Shown one piece after another: positions 18,566-27,721 of a DNA stretch of 64,000 nucleotides. The position numbers were made by a program, and so were the translations under genes. The DNA is from Campylobacter showae CSUNSWCD. GTDB taxonomy: Bacteria > Campylobacterota > Campylobacteria > Campylobacterales > Campylobacteraceae. The notes below the pieces were generated by a model, which was given only the letters and a program-made list of their open reading frames with translations, had not been told where the DNA came from and did no database searches. Location: the NCBI RefSeq assembly GCF_000313615.1, contig NZ_AMZQ01000002.1, forward strand, positions 62,001-126,000, read 5' to 3'. Position 1 is the first letter of the stretch. Every line of letters starts with the position of its first letter.

Positions 18566-19233
18566 CCTATGAGTTTATAGCCTATTCCGCGTACCGAAAA
18601 TATATGTTTAGGCGCTTTTGAGCTGTCGCCGATCTTGGTTCTTAGTCTGCCGATGATGACGTCTAGGCTCTTTGAGTCCTTGTCTTTTAGGCTTTTGCAG
18701 TTATAAACTAGCTGCTCGCGAGAGACTGAAAAGCTGTGTTGCTTGATAAGGTAGCTCAAAATTTCATACTCTGCCGGCGTTAGCGTTAGGCTTTCGTTGT
18801 TGTAGTAAATTTCGTGTCTGCGCTCGTCTATCCTAAATAGCGTATCAACGACCTCTTCTTGCACTTCGTTGGTCTTTTTGTAGCGGCGGATTAGGCTCAT
18901 TATGCGCGCGTACATTTCCTTTGGATCGTACGGTTTTGGTAGATAGTCGTCTGCGCCTAGCTGCAGGCCCACGACTTTGTCGCTGATATCGCTGCGAGCA
19001 GAAGAGATGATGATAGGGATGTTGTATTTGCTGCGGATCTCTTTGCATACCTCTAGGCCGTCCATGCCAGGTAGTGTAAGGTCTAGGATAAGCAGGTCGA
19101 AATTTTTTACTCCAGCACTTAGTCCCAAATAAGGATCTTCGAAATTTGTTACTTTTATATTAAAATCGCTCAAGTATTCGGATAGGATTTGCGCGAATTC
19201 CGGATCGTCTTCAATCATTAAAACATTAATCAT
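18562..19233 (-). CDS. racR: response regulator RacR
   Basis: 223 residues of the OmpR/PhoB class. Receiver domain: acidic pocket MIEDDPEF, phospho-acceptor aspartate in LLILDLTLPGMDG, ISSARS and the conserved lysine in DDYLPKPYD. C-terminal winged helix: LTPAEYEILSYLIK, recognition helix SLDVIIGRLRTKIG and FSVRGIGYKL. It is first in the racR-racS-recR operon and divergent from dnaJ; the 161-base gap between them probably contains promoters for both. Confidence 0.87.
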   Translation of the reverse strand: MINVLMIEDDPEFAQILSEYLSDFNIKVTNFEDPYLGLSAGVKNFDLLILDLTLPGMDGLEVCKEIRSKYNIPIIISSARSDISDKVVGLQLGADDYLPKPYDPKEMYARIMSLIRRYKKTNEVQEEVVDTLFRIDERRHEIYYNNESLTLTPAEYEILSYLIKQHSFSVSREQLVYNCKSLKDKDSKSLDVIIGRLRTKIGDSSKAPKHIFSVRGIGYKLIG

Positions 19234-19394
19234 TTTAAGCCTTTCAAATAGATTTAACGAAAATGATTATAACCAAAAAAAGTTAAATTTTTTTTCCGAA
19301 TTTACTATCCTTGTTTAAAATTCTCCCCCGCTTTGAATTTTTATAAATAATAAGATAAAATCGCCCTTTAAATTTAAAAATTTTAGGAGATTTT

Positions 19395-20567
19395 GTGGAA
19401 ATAGACTACTACGAAATTTTAGAAATCAGCAAAAATAGCGACTCTGAAACCATAAAAAAAGCATTTAGAAAGCTTGCCCTAAAGTATCACCCGGATCGCA
19501 ATCAAGGCGATAAAGACGCCGAAGAAAAATTTAAAAAGGTAAACGAAGCCTACCAGGTGCTAGGCGACGAGGAAAAGCGCGCGATATATGATAGATACGG
19601 CAAAGCTGGACTTGAGGGCAGGGGCGGCTTTAGCTCTGGCGGATTTAGCGCGGATTTTGATTTGGGCGATATCTTTAACTCGTTTTTTGGCGGTGGATTT
19701 AGCTCGGGTGCAAGTAGCCGCAAAAGAAGCAGTGACAAATATCCGCTCGATTTAGAGATAGTTCTTAGGATCAAATTTAACGAAGCTGTGTTTGGCGCCG
19801 AAAAAGAGATAGATTTTACGATCAAAAAACCGTGCCAAACCTGCAAAGGCAGCGGTTCGAAAGACGGCAAAACGCACGTATGTCCGCACTGCGAGGGCAG
19901 GGGGCGGATATCGCAGCAGCGAGGCTTTATGAGCTTCGTGCAGGAGTGTCCATACTGTAACGGCACGGGCGAAACGGTCAAGGATAGATGCTCTGATTGC
20001 GGCGGTAGCGGCTACAAAGAAGAGCGCCAAAGCGTCAAAGTAAATATCCCCGAGGGCATCGACGACGGCATGCGCATGCGCGTGAGCGAAAAGGGCAACG
20101 TCTCCTCAACCGGCGCCAGGGGCGATTTGTACGTGCATATCGAGGTTGAAGCCGACGAGCATTTCGTACGTCACGAAAGCGACGTTTATATCGAGATTCC
20201 GGTATTTTTCACGCAGGCGATTTTGGGCGAGACGATCACGATCCCGACGCTAAAAGGCACAACCGAGCTCAAGCTGCCAGTCGGCGCAAAAGACAAGCAG
20301 CAGTTCGTATTTGACGGCCTTGGCGTAAAAAACGTAAATAGCAAAAGATACGGCAGGCTCGTAGCTCAAATCTCCATAAAAACGCCAAAAGAGCTTAATG
20401 ACGAGCAAATCTCTCTACTAAACCAGCTACAAGAGAGCTTCGGCATCAAGGCGGGCAAGGCGAGCTACGACGAGGAAGAGGACAAAGGAATCTTGGATAA
20501 GATAAAAGGGTGGTTTAAGGGTGAAGAACCTAGCGATAAAGGCAATAAAAAAGGCAAAAAGGCCTAA
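19395..20567 (+). CDS. dnaJ: chaperone DnaJ
   Basis: 390-residue type I J-protein: J domain with KYHPDRNQGD (HPD motif), a Gly/Phe-rich linker (FSSGGFSADFDLGDIFNSFF region), and four CxxCxGxG zinc motifs (CQTCKGSG, CPHCEGRG, CPYCNGTG, CSDCGGSG), then the C-terminal substrate-binding domains. It delivers unfolded clients to DnaK and stimulates its ATPase. The highly charged lysine-rich tail is longer than usual. The gene is divergent from racR; upstream lies a TAAAAT -10-like box and a good AGGAG ribosome site. Confidence 0.95.
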   Translation: MEIDYYEILEISKNSDSETIKKAFRKLALKYHPDRNQGDKDAEEKFKKVNEAYQVLGDEEKRAIYDRYGKAGLEGRGGFSSGGFSADFDLGDIFNSFFGGGFSSGASSRKRSSDKYPLDLEIVLRIKFNEAVFGAEKEIDFTIKKPCQTCKGSGSKDGKTHVCPHCEGRGRISQQRGFMSFVQECPYCNGTGETVKDRCSDCGGSGYKEERQSVKVNIPEGIDDGMRMRVSEKGNVSSTGARGDLYVHIEVEADEHFVRHESDVYIEIPVFFTQAILGETITIPTLKGTTELKLPVGAKDKQQFVFDGLGVKNVNSKRYGRLVAQISIKTPKELNDEQISLLNQLQESFGIKAGKASYDEEEDKGILDKIKGWFKGEEPSDKGNKKGKKA

Positions 20568-20591
20568 ATTTACGTCAAATTTTACCATTTA

Positions 20592-20634
20592 GCAAGCCCG
20601 ATCTTTCGTTAAATTCGCCGAGTCGTTCGGGCTT
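20592..20634 (+). terminator. possible terminator after dnaJ
   Basis: AAGCCCGA and TCGGGCTT form an 8-base-pair stem around a 25-base loop, 27 bases after the dnaJ stop. The long loop and the absence of a T-run make it a weak candidate. Confidence 0.35.
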
Positions 20635-20686
20635 AAATTTGCGTCCGTTACAAAACGGCGCGTCAAATTTGACGTTAAAATACAAG

Positions 20687-21280
20687 ATGAATAAATTTAT
20701 ATTTTTAGCCGCTTTTACGGCGATTTCTTTAAATGCTGCAAAATGCGATACGGGCTGGCTTCAAAAAGGTTGCGACGCTGGCGATTTTGAGAGCTGCGAT
20801 AACTTGGGTCTTGCCTACATCGGCATCAAGCTTGAGGAGTGCGACTTGGACAAAAACTACGAAAAGGCGTTTGCGCTGTTTAAAAAAGCTTGCGACGGGG
20901 AGTACGTGCGAGCCTGCGTAAATTTGGGCGTAGCGTATCGCAAAGGCGAAGGGGTTAAAAAGGACGAACCAAAGGCTGCCGAGCTCTATAAAAAAGCCTG
21001 CGATAGCGGTTATTTGCTAGGTTGCGCAAATTTAGGCTCGCTTTATGAGCAGGGGTTTGGCGTCAAAAAAGACGCGCAAAAAGCGGGCAAAATCTGGCGC
21101 AAAGCCTGCGAGGCAAAGGACGGGATGTCTTGCTTTAACCTCGGCGTACTCTACTACAACGCGATGCTTGGCGAAAAAGACGTAGCTAACGCAAAAAACT
21201 ATCTGCAAAAGGCGTGCGCATACGGCTGGAAAGATGGCTGCGACGCGGCGCAAGCGATAGAAAAAGCCGCGAAACGATAA
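20687..21280 (+). CDS. secreted Sel1-repeat, cysteine-rich protein (Hcp-like)
   Basis: I place the start at the ATG at 20687 because it begins a clean signal peptide (MNKFIFLAAFTAISLNA) and the 16 codons before it look non-coding. The mature protein of about 180 residues consists of roughly four Sel1-like repeats of 36 residues, each with a cysteine pair (for example ACVNLGVAYRKGEGVKKDEP, GCANLGSLYEQGFGVKKDAQ). Helicobacter Hcp proteins share this design and bind penicillin or host partners; here the activity is unknown. Location: periplasm or secreted. Confidence 0.82.
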   Translation: MNKFIFLAAFTAISLNAAKCDTGWLQKGCDAGDFESCDNLGLAYIGIKLEECDLDKNYEKAFALFKKACDGEYVRACVNLGVAYRKGEGVKKDEPKAAELYKKACDSGYLLGCANLGSLYEQGFGVKKDAQKAGKIWRKACEAKDGMSCFNLGVLYYNAMLGEKDVANAKNYLQKACAYGWKDGCDAAQAIEKAAKR

Positions 21281-21476
21281 ATTTGCCTAAATTTTAATGT
21301 CGGTCGAAAGCGGTGCAAAATTCAATTTGTGCCGCAGACTATTTGCGCACAAATTTGGTTGCGTTTTGCGCTAAATTTGGCGGCTTTTTGCAAATAACTG
21401 CTGCCAAATTTATTCAAAAGCGGGGAGTTAAATTTGCTCTTTCAAATTTAACGAAAACAAATGCGTCAAATTTGGC

Positions 21477-23291
21477 TCAAATTTCACTCTCTTTTAGTTG
21501 CTCGATCTTAGCCGCCACGCTCCTATTCGTCACCTTTTCGATCTCTTCGCTCGCTGCGGTCATTATAGCTTCAAAGCTGCCGTAAAATTTAACTAGCTTT
21601 GCGATACTGCCCGCCGATACGCCCGCGTCTGCTAGCTTGCTAGCGCCCAGATCCTCTTTGCGCTTGGTTTTTTGATGAAAGGTAATCGCAAATCGGTGCG
21701 CCTCGTCGCGAAGGCGCTGGAAAAACTGAAGTCGTCTGTCGCCCGTTGGTAGCGTAAAAACGCCGCCCGGAGCGTAAATTTTATCCCTCGCGCCGCCTTT
21801 TGCGCGGTGGGCTTTGGCGTCTATTTTTTCTTTTGAGATGGCGAGTATATCGACGTTTGCGCCACTACTAGCGATGATGTCCGAGGCGAGGTCTAGCAGC
21901 GCCTGGCCGCCGTCGATGAGCCAGAGATCGGGTGGGCTAAGCTTATCAAACCGCAAAGCGCGCTCTGTAAGCATCTGGTGCATCTGATCGTAGTCGTTTG
22001 CGTGAGAGAGGTGCATGTGGCGGTAGTGCTCCTTGGCGAAGTTGCCGTGCTCAAAGCGCACCATCGCGCCGACTGCGGCCGCGCCGAACATATGCGAGTT
22101 GTCGAAGGTCTCGATGGTGTACGGCGCGCAGGCTAAGCCGAAATACTCCTTTAGCTCGTCCAAAAACGCGTCGTCGTGGGTTTTTAGGTACTTTTGGATA
22201 AAGACTTGCGCGTTTGTTAGCGCCATCTCGCAGATGCGCTTTTTCTCGCCGATTTTAGGGACACAGATGCTAAATTTACGGCCGTGGCGAGCGGTCAAGA
22301 TCTCCTCTACTAGACTTGCGTCCTCAAATGCTTCGAGTGCGTAAATTTTCGCGCTCACGACGGGCGCGCCAGCTGGAAAGCTCTCTAAAACGATTTGCTT
22401 ATACGCGTCGTTTAGATCGCCTTGCGAGCTCATCTTGGCGTTCGTGATATTTTGATACACGCCGCTGATCTTGCCGCCGTGCACGCTAAAACGCACCGCA
22501 CAAAGCAAATTTTGCTCAGCACGCACTGCAAAAACCTCAAAGTCCTCAAGCTTAGCCAGATCGACCTCGATTTTGACGTCTAGGTCTTTGATAGCGTTGA
22601 TTTTATCGCGCACGAGGGCGGCTTGCTCGTAGTTTTCGTTTTGGGCGTATTTGCTCATCAAATTTACGAGCTTTGGCAGCATAGAAAGAGGATTGTTTAG
22701 CGCTGCGATCGCGCCCTCTACGACCTTGGCGTAGTCTGCGGGCGAAATTTTGCTGATGAGCGGGGCTTCTGAGTAACCGATCTGATAGGGCAAGTACGCT
22801 CCCGTGGCTTTGAGCGCGCTTTTGCTTTGCACGAGTTTAAAGCTCAGCCTTAGCGCATCTAAAAGCTCGCGCGCGCCGCGAAAATAGGGGCCAAAATACT
22901 TGACGTTTTTGCCTCGGACGATCTTTCGCGTGATCTCAAAGCGCGGGAAATCGTCATCCAAATTTACGTAGATGTAGGGATAAGTCTTGTCGTCACGCAG
23001 CAAGATGTTGTATTTGGGCCTTAGCTGCTTGATGAAGGAGTTTTCTAGTATCAGCGCGTCGGCCTCGCTGGGAGTGACGATATACTCGAGGTGTACGGCC
23101 TCGCTGATCATCTTGTGGATGCGCGGGCTAACCTTGGGCGAGGGGGCGAGCGCCGGCGTAAATGAAAAGTAGCTTTTGACGCGGTTTTTTAAAATTTTAG
23201 CCTTGCCGACGTAAAGAAGCTTGCCGGCCTTGTCGAAATACTGATAAACGCCTGGTTGGGCGGGCAATGAGCGGATCTCGTCGATTAGCAA
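21477..23291 (-). CDS. uvrC: excinuclease ABC subunit C, lacking the usual cysteine cluster
   Basis: Makes both incisions in nucleotide excision repair. I choose the TTG at 23291 (about 604 residues) because GGGAG sits seven bases before it and it begins LLIDEIRSLPAQPGVY at the conserved N-terminus; a TTG at 23348 in the same frame has no RBS. Domains: GIY-YIG nuclease (PGVYQYF to YVGKAK), UVR domain (QNENYEQAALVRDKI), RNase H-like nuclease (ETFDNSHMFGAAAVGAMV, LWLIDGGQALL) and C-terminal HhH. In the region where E. coli and C. jejuni UvrC carry four cysteines, this protein has Ser, Tyr, Ser and Leu. Confidence 0.93.
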   Translation of the reverse strand: MLIDEIRSLPAQPGVYQYFDKAGKLLYVGKAKILKNRVKSYFSFTPALAPSPKVSPRIHKMISEAVHLEYIVTPSEADALILENSFIKQLRPKYNILLRDDKTYPYIYVNLDDDFPRFEITRKIVRGKNVKYFGPYFRGARELLDALRLSFKLVQSKSALKATGAYLPYQIGYSEAPLISKISPADYAKVVEGAIAALNNPLSMLPKLVNLMSKYAQNENYEQAALVRDKINAIKDLDVKIEVDLAKLEDFEVFAVRAEQNLLCAVRFSVHGGKISGVYQNITNAKMSSQGDLNDAYKQIVLESFPAGAPVVSAKIYALEAFEDASLVEEILTARHGRKFSICVPKIGEKKRICEMALTNAQVFIQKYLKTHDDAFLDELKEYFGLACAPYTIETFDNSHMFGAAAVGAMVRFEHGNFAKEHYRHMHLSHANDYDQMHQMLTERALRFDKLSPPDLWLIDGGQALLDLASDIIASSGANVDILAISKEKIDAKAHRAKGGARDKIYAPGGVFTLPTGDRRLQFFQRLRDEAHRFAITFHQKTKRKEDLGASKLADAGVSAGSIAKLVKFYGSFEAIMTAASEEIEKVTNRSVAAKIEQLKESEI

Positions 23292-23355
23292 AATTTGACT
23301 CCCGCCAGTGAATTTGAGCTTTTGCTGATTGGGGTTAAATTTGACCAAATTTGAT

Positions 23356-23838
23356 TCATTGCGCCCCGCTTGATTCTTTGGCTAAATTTTGCTTTATAGC
23401 AAGGCGAATTTTTTCAAATCCTTCGAAAATCCGCTCGCTTTTGGCTAAATTTACAAACTCGCCTTTAGCAGGCTCGGCATAAGTAAAAATTCGCTTTTTT
23501 TCGTATGGGTCGGTCGCTTTTTTAAATTTTAAATGCTTTGTCACAAAAAATTTAACGTCCGTTACGCGAGCGAGCCTGCCGTCAAAATTTACGCTAGAAT
23601 AGATTTTTAATAAGCCTTTTAACATTTTTATACTACTATCGCTTTTTAATTCCTGAAGTCCTAGCGGATGAAACAGGGCGAAAAACAAAATGCCGTTTTT
23701 CTCGTAGCAAAAGGCGATGAGCCTGCGATGATTTAGGCTTAAAAGCTGTAAAAATTCTCCGCATTCGCTACGGTTTTTTAACTCTTTATAAAAAGGATTA
23801 TCAACAATATGTCGAATAATAGTCTTAGCGTCTTTCAT
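23356..23838 (-). CDS. conserved protein, possibly DciA/DUF721-like
   Basis: 160 residues, basic, no signal or membrane segment. The N-terminal 80 residues (HRRLIAFCYEKNGILFFALF, then HPLGLQELKSDSSIKMLKGL) match the general pattern of DUF721/DciA proteins, in which a short beta hairpin with an NG turn precedes a helix containing a QEL motif; DciA loads replicative helicase. The match is by eye and tentative. It lies 64 bases upstream of uvrC on the same strand, and its first 30 bases overlap head-to-head with the start of a small lipoprotein gene on the other strand. Confidence 0.6.
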   Translation of the reverse strand: MKDAKTIIRHIVDNPFYKELKNRSECGEFLQLLSLNHRRLIAFCYEKNGILFFALFHPLGLQELKSDSSIKMLKGLLKIYSSVNFDGRLARVTDVKFFVTKHLKFKKATDPYEKKRIFTYAEPAKGEFVNLAKSERIFEGFEKIRLAIKQNLAKESSGAQ

Positions 23839-23961
23839 AAGGCGATTTTAGCATTTTTTTTGTTAATTTTTATAGCAGGCTGCGGCCACAAGGGCGATCC
23901 GTTCTACGAGGCGCCGTCCGAGCCGTCAAACAGCAAAACCGAAAAGATAAATAAACTATAA
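23809..23961 (+). CDS. 50-residue lipoprotein, LptM/YifL-like
   Basis: A short frame with ATG at 23809 and TAA at 23959-23961. The product begins with a hydrophobic lipoprotein signal ending in the lipobox IAGC, followed by GHKGDPFYEAPSEPS. The stretch CGxKG followed by a proline-rich tail is the hallmark of small LptM/YifL lipoproteins (CGLKGPLYFP in E. coli), which assist LptD maturation. An AAGGA element lies about 11 bases before the start, somewhat far. Its 5' end overlaps the start of the opposite-strand gene by 30 bases. nhaD starts 14 bases after its stop, so the two may be co-transcribed. Confidence 0.65.
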   Translation: MSNNSLSVFHKAILAFFLLIFIAGCGHKGDPFYEAPSEPSNSKTEKINKL

Positions 23962-23975
23962 ATCAAGGAGAGTAA

Positions 23976-25367
23976 ATGAAGATCGTCGGACTTTTGGGTC
24001 TGTTTTTCGCTTTAGCCTTCGGTAGCGGCGACGCTGCGGGCGAGGCTTTAAATCTAACGACTACGTGGGTGGGTATCGCGAGCCTCATAATTTTCGTCGT
24101 GGGATATTTTTTCATCGCTACGGAGGAAAATTTTCACATCGATAAGGCTAAGCCGGCTATATTTATCGGCACTTTTATGTTTCTGCTCATCGGCTTTTAT
24201 ATGCTAGCAAACGGCCTAGATGTGCATTTGTTGCAAAATGAGGTAAATCACCTGATTTTAGAGATTTCGCAGATCGTATTTTTCCTCATGGTCGCGATGA
24301 CATATATCGAGGCGCTTATCGAACGTGACGTGTTTAACGCGCTAAAATACAACCTCGTCTCAAAGGGCTACACGTATAAAAGACTCTTTTGGCTAACGGG
24401 CGCTTTGGCGTTTTTCATTAGCCCCGTCGCCGATAACCTAACTACGGCCCTTATCCTTTCTACTGTTCTTTTAACGATAGATAAGACCAATACGAATTTC
24501 CTAGTCGCAGGTGCGATAAACATCGTCGTAGCCGCAAACGCAGGCGGCGCATGGAGTCCGTTTGGCGATATCACGACTCTGATGGCGTGGGCTGCGGGCA
24601 AGGCTCCTTTTATCGACTTTTTCGCACTTTTCCCTGCTTCATTTATCGGCTGGCTAGTTACGGCGTTTTTACTAGTGCGCATAGTGCCCGCTGGTAGCCC
24701 GCACTTTGACCCGGCCACAGAGCCTAAAGTAACCATCAAAAAAGGTGGTAAAGTCGTTATCGGACTTGGCGCATTTACGATATTTTCGGCTGTTATGATG
24801 CACCAGCTTTTCCATTTGCCTGCGATGTGGGGCATGATGTTTGGCTTCTCACTTCTTAGCATTTACACCTACATCTACAAAAAAACAAACAAAAACGAAG
24901 AGCCTATGCATGTCTTTCACTATATGTCAAAGATCGAAAACAACACGCTTTTCTTCTTCTTCGGCATCCTTGCGGCCGTCGGCGCGCTACACTTCGTCGG
25001 ATTTTTAAACTACGCCGTTTCGCTTTATGATAAATTTGGCGCTACGACCGTAAATATCGGCGTTGGCTTCCTCTCTGCTATCGTGGATAACGTCCCTGTT
25101 ATGTCTGCCGTGCTAAAAGCAAATCCTATGATGGGCGCGGATGTGGGCGAAAATTTAAGTCAGTGGCTGCTAGTTACCTTGACTGCCGGTATCGGCGGAT
25201 CGATGATAAGCTTTGGTTCGGCTGCGGGCGTTGGCGTTATGGGCAAACTAAAAGGCATCTATACCTTCGGCGCGCATATGAAATACGCTTGGACCGTGGT
25301 TGTCGGCTATATCGTATCGGTCGTGGTCTGGTACATACAGTTTGAAATTTTTCATTTATATTTTTAA
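23976..25367 (+). CDS. nhaD: Na+/H+ antiporter, NhaD type
   Basis: 463 residues with about eleven to twelve membrane helices of the ion-transporter superfamily. Conserved transport motifs visible: FFISPVADNLTTALILSTVLL in the first half and NIGVGFLSAIVDNVPVMSAVL in the second, which carry the paired discontinuous helices with the functional Asp and Asn residues; AANAGGAWSPFGDITTLMAW lies between. NhaD exports sodium (or lithium) in exchange for protons at high pH. A good RBS (AAGGAG) precedes the ATG. It is followed after nine bases by guaA. Confidence 0.9.
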   Translation: MKIVGLLGLFFALAFGSGDAAGEALNLTTTWVGIASLIIFVVGYFFIATEENFHIDKAKPAIFIGTFMFLLIGFYMLANGLDVHLLQNEVNHLILEISQIVFFLMVAMTYIEALIERDVFNALKYNLVSKGYTYKRLFWLTGALAFFISPVADNLTTALILSTVLLTIDKTNTNFLVAGAINIVVAANAGGAWSPFGDITTLMAWAAGKAPFIDFFALFPASFIGWLVTAFLLVRIVPAGSPHFDPATEPKVTIKKGGKVVIGLGAFTIFSAVMMHQLFHLPAMWGMMFGFSLLSIYTYIYKKTNKNEEPMHVFHYMSKIENNTLFFFFGILAAVGALHFVGFLNYAVSLYDKFGATTVNIGVGFLSAIVDNVPVMSAVLKANPMMGADVGENLSQWLLVTLTAGIGGSMISFGSAAGVGVMGKLKGIYTFGAHMKYAWTVVVGYIVSVVVWYIQFEIFHLYF

Positions 25368-25376
25368 AGGGCAATC

Positions 25377-26909
25377 ATGAATAATACGATAATAGTTTTG
25401 GATTTTGGCTCGCAGTACACCCAGCTCATCGCTAGACGCCTGCGCGAGCAAGGCGTTTATACTGAGATTTTGCCTTTTAACGCTAAGGTCGAGGAGATCA
25501 AGGCTAAAAAACCAAAAGGCATAATCCTAAGCGGCGGTCCAGCTAGCGTTTATGCGCCGGATGCGTATTTTTGCGACGAGGGCGTTTTTAAGCTAAAGTT
25601 GCCGATTTTAGGCATTTGCTACGGCATGCAGCTTTTGGCGCATAAATTCGGCGCCGAAGTCGCTCCTGCCTCTCACAAAGAGTACGGCAAGGCAAGCCTA
25701 AACGCTCTAAAATCTCATCCGCTCTTTACTGATACGCCTGAAAAGCAAACCGTCTGGATGAGCCACTCTGACCTCGTAAAAAATTTGCCAAACGGCTTTG
25801 AAGCGATCGCGACGAGCGAAAATTCGCCTTACTGCGTATTCGGCGACGAAAAGCGCAAATTTTACGCGTTGCAGTTTCACCCGGAGGTGCAGCACAGCGA
25901 GTTTGGCACTCAAATTTTAAAAAATTTCGCCAAATATATCTGCGGCTGCGAAAGCACGTGGAATATGGGCGGCTTTGCTAAAACCCAGATCGCTAAGATC
26001 AAAGAAACCGTCGGCAACAAAAAAGTCCTTTGCGCCGTTAGCGGAGGTGTAGATAGCTCCGTCACCGCTGCGCTTTTGGCCGCTGCGATACCGCAAAATT
26101 TGATCCTGGTTTTCGTCGATAACGGACTACTTAGAACGGGCGAGCGCGAGCAGGTCGAGGCGACCTTTAGAACAAAGCTTGGCGTGGAGCTAGTTAGCAT
26201 AGACGCGAGTAAAACTTTCCTAGAAAGGCTAGCAGGCGTAACCGATCCAGAGAAAAAACGCAAGATAATCGGCGAAACTTTCATCGAAATCTTTGAAAAA
26301 GAGGCCAAAAAGCACGATAACGTTAAATTTTTAGCCCAAGGCACGCTTTATACCGACATCATCGAAAGCTCGGTCGTGGGATCTAGCAAGACGATCAAAA
26401 GCCACCACAACGTGGGCGGACTGCCTGATTGGATGAGCTTCGAGCTGATCGAGCCTTTAAGAGAAATCTTTAAAGACGAAGTACGTCAGCTAGGCCTTGA
26501 ACTTGGCCTTTCGCGAGAGCTCGTGTTTCGCCATCCATTCCCTGGACCAGGCCTTGCGATCCGCATAATGGGCGAGGTAAATACGCCAAGCCTTGAGCTA
26601 CTACGCAAAGCCGACGTAATCCTGCGCGACGAGCTAAAATCAAGTGGCTGGTACAACAAAACGTGGCAGGCATTTTGCGTACTGCTAAACGTGCATTCTG
26701 TGGGCGTCATGGGTGATAACCGCACCTATGAAAACGCCGTGTGCATACGCGTAGTGGACGCTAGCGACGGCATGACGGCTAGCTTCTCGCGCCTGCCGTA
26801 CGACCTGCTAGAAAACGTCTCACGCCGCATCATAAACGAAGTAGACGGCATCAACCGCGTAGCTTACGACATCTCGAGCAAACCGCCTGCAACGATAGAG
26901 TGGGAGTAA
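25377..26909 (+). CDS. guaA: GMP synthase (glutamine-hydrolysing)
   Basis: Converts XMP to GMP. 510 residues: class I glutamine amidotransferase domain with nucleophile in GICYGMQLL and the His/Glu pair in [13 protein letters not shown], then the ATP-pyrophosphatase domain with P-loop [16 protein letters not shown], and the C-terminal dimerisation domain ([37 protein letters not shown]). Location cytoplasm. It is followed by a strong terminator that overlaps its stop codon, so the nhaD-guaA unit ends here. Confidence 0.96.
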   Translation: MNNTIIVLDFGSQYTQLIARRLREQGVYTEILPFNAKVEEIKAKKPKGIILSGGPASVYAPDAYFCDEGVFKLKLPILGICYGMQLLAHKFGAEVAPASHKEYGKASLNALKSHPLFTDTPEKQTVWMSHSDLVKNLPNGFEAIATSENSPYCVFGDEKRKFYALQFHPEVQHSEFGTQILKNFAKYICGCESTWNMGGFAKTQIAKIKETVGNKKVLCAVSGGVDSSVTAALLAAAIPQNLILVFVDNGLLRTGEREQVEATFRTKLGVELVSIDASKTFLERLAGVTDPEKKRKIIGETFIEIFEKEAKKHDNVKFLAQGTLYTDIIESSVVGSSKTIKSHHNVGGLPDWMSFELIEPLREIFKDEVRQLGLELGLSRELVFRHPFPGPGLAIRIMGEVNTPSLELLRKADVILRDELKSSGWYNKTWQAFCVLLNVHSVGVMGDNRTYENAVCIRVVDASDGMTASFSRLPYDLLENVSRRIINEVDGINRVAYDISSKPPATIEWE

Positions 26910-26940
26910 AATTTAGGCGTTTTTACGCCTAAATTTTATT
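26908..26940 (+). terminator. guaA terminator
   Basis: AAAATTTAGGCGT and ACGCCTAAATTTT pair perfectly over 13 bases with a four-T loop. The stem begins inside the guaA stop codon and ends in a T-rich stretch. Confidence 0.85.
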
Positions 26941-27038
26941 TAAAATCGACTCAAATTTGCCAAAAAGAATAATCCTTATCAACAAATCGTCCGCAAATTT
27001 TAGCTACAATGACGCGTAAATTTACGAAAGGAAGAACA

Positions 27039-27683
27039 ATGAGTAAAATTTACAATTTAAACGCCGACACGAAAGTGATCGCAAAAAGCGTCGTTAGCAA
27101 GAGAATTTTTGATTGCGAGAACGCTCACGTCGATGTGTTTGCCTTTGACACTGGCGAGGAGCTAGATCACGAGATGCTATTTTGCGACAGCCTTGCGTGG
27201 GTCGTAGAGGGCGGCGCGAGCTTGCACTACGGCGAAAAGCAGATGCGCTTAGGCGACGAACAGGCCTGCCTGATAGAGAAAAAAGTATGGCGAAAACTAG
27301 TTTTCAACGAACCAACGAAATACGTCTTAATCGATTTTAAGGAGGACTTAATGATAGATCATTTACCTAAGGCGGCTATTTTTAGCCTAGTGGATGCGGT
27401 CGAATACGAAGAAGGCAAAATCGTGAGCAAAACGCTCGTCAAAAACGAAAGCGGCTCGATGTCGCTGCTGTCATTTTCAAAAGACCAACAGCTCTCCACT
27501 CACGCGGCTCCGGGCGACGCTCTTTTGGTCGCGCTTGACGGCGAGATGAAGCTAACCATCGGCGATGAGCATTTTGATATCAAAAAGGGCGATACTATCG
27601 TGCTTCCAGGCAAAATCCCGCACGGACTAAAGATACCGGAAAAATTTAAAATGTTACTCATCGTAACAAAAGATAAGATGTAG
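27039..27683 (+). CDS. two-cupin-domain protein
   Basis: 214 residues from the ATG at 27039, chosen because AAGGAAG lies eight bases before it; the earlier ATG at 27009 has no such site. Two beta-barrel cupin halves are visible, the first around ELDHEMLFCDSLAWVVEGGASL and the second around STHAAPGDALLVALDGEMKL with KGDTIVLPGKIPHGLKIPE, which contains the usual Gly-Asp and Pro-x-x-x-His signature of the second motif. Cupins bind small ligands or metals; substrate unknown. A TACAAT -10-like box lies at about 27004. The next gene follows after 38 bases. Confidence 0.75.
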   Translation: MSKIYNLNADTKVIAKSVVSKRIFDCENAHVDVFAFDTGEELDHEMLFCDSLAWVVEGGASLHYGEKQMRLGDEQACLIEKKVWRKLVFNEPTKYVLIDFKEDLMIDHLPKAAIFSLVDAVEYEEGKIVSKTLVKNESGSMSLLSFSKDQQLSTHAAPGDALLVALDGEMKLTIGDEHFDIKKGDTIVLPGKIPHGLKIPEKFKMLLIVTKDKM

Positions 27684-27721
27684 AGTTTTGGGGCGATTGC
27701 CACGACTCGTTTAGGAAATAT

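Noticed and set aside
20639-20686. Longer N-terminus for the Sel1-repeat protein
   Set aside because: It would place 16 non-hydrophobic residues before a perfect signal peptide.
21313-21585. 90-codon plus-strand frame at the uvrC 3' end
   Set aside because: Overlaps the conserved HhH end of uvrC in antisense and lacks an RBS.
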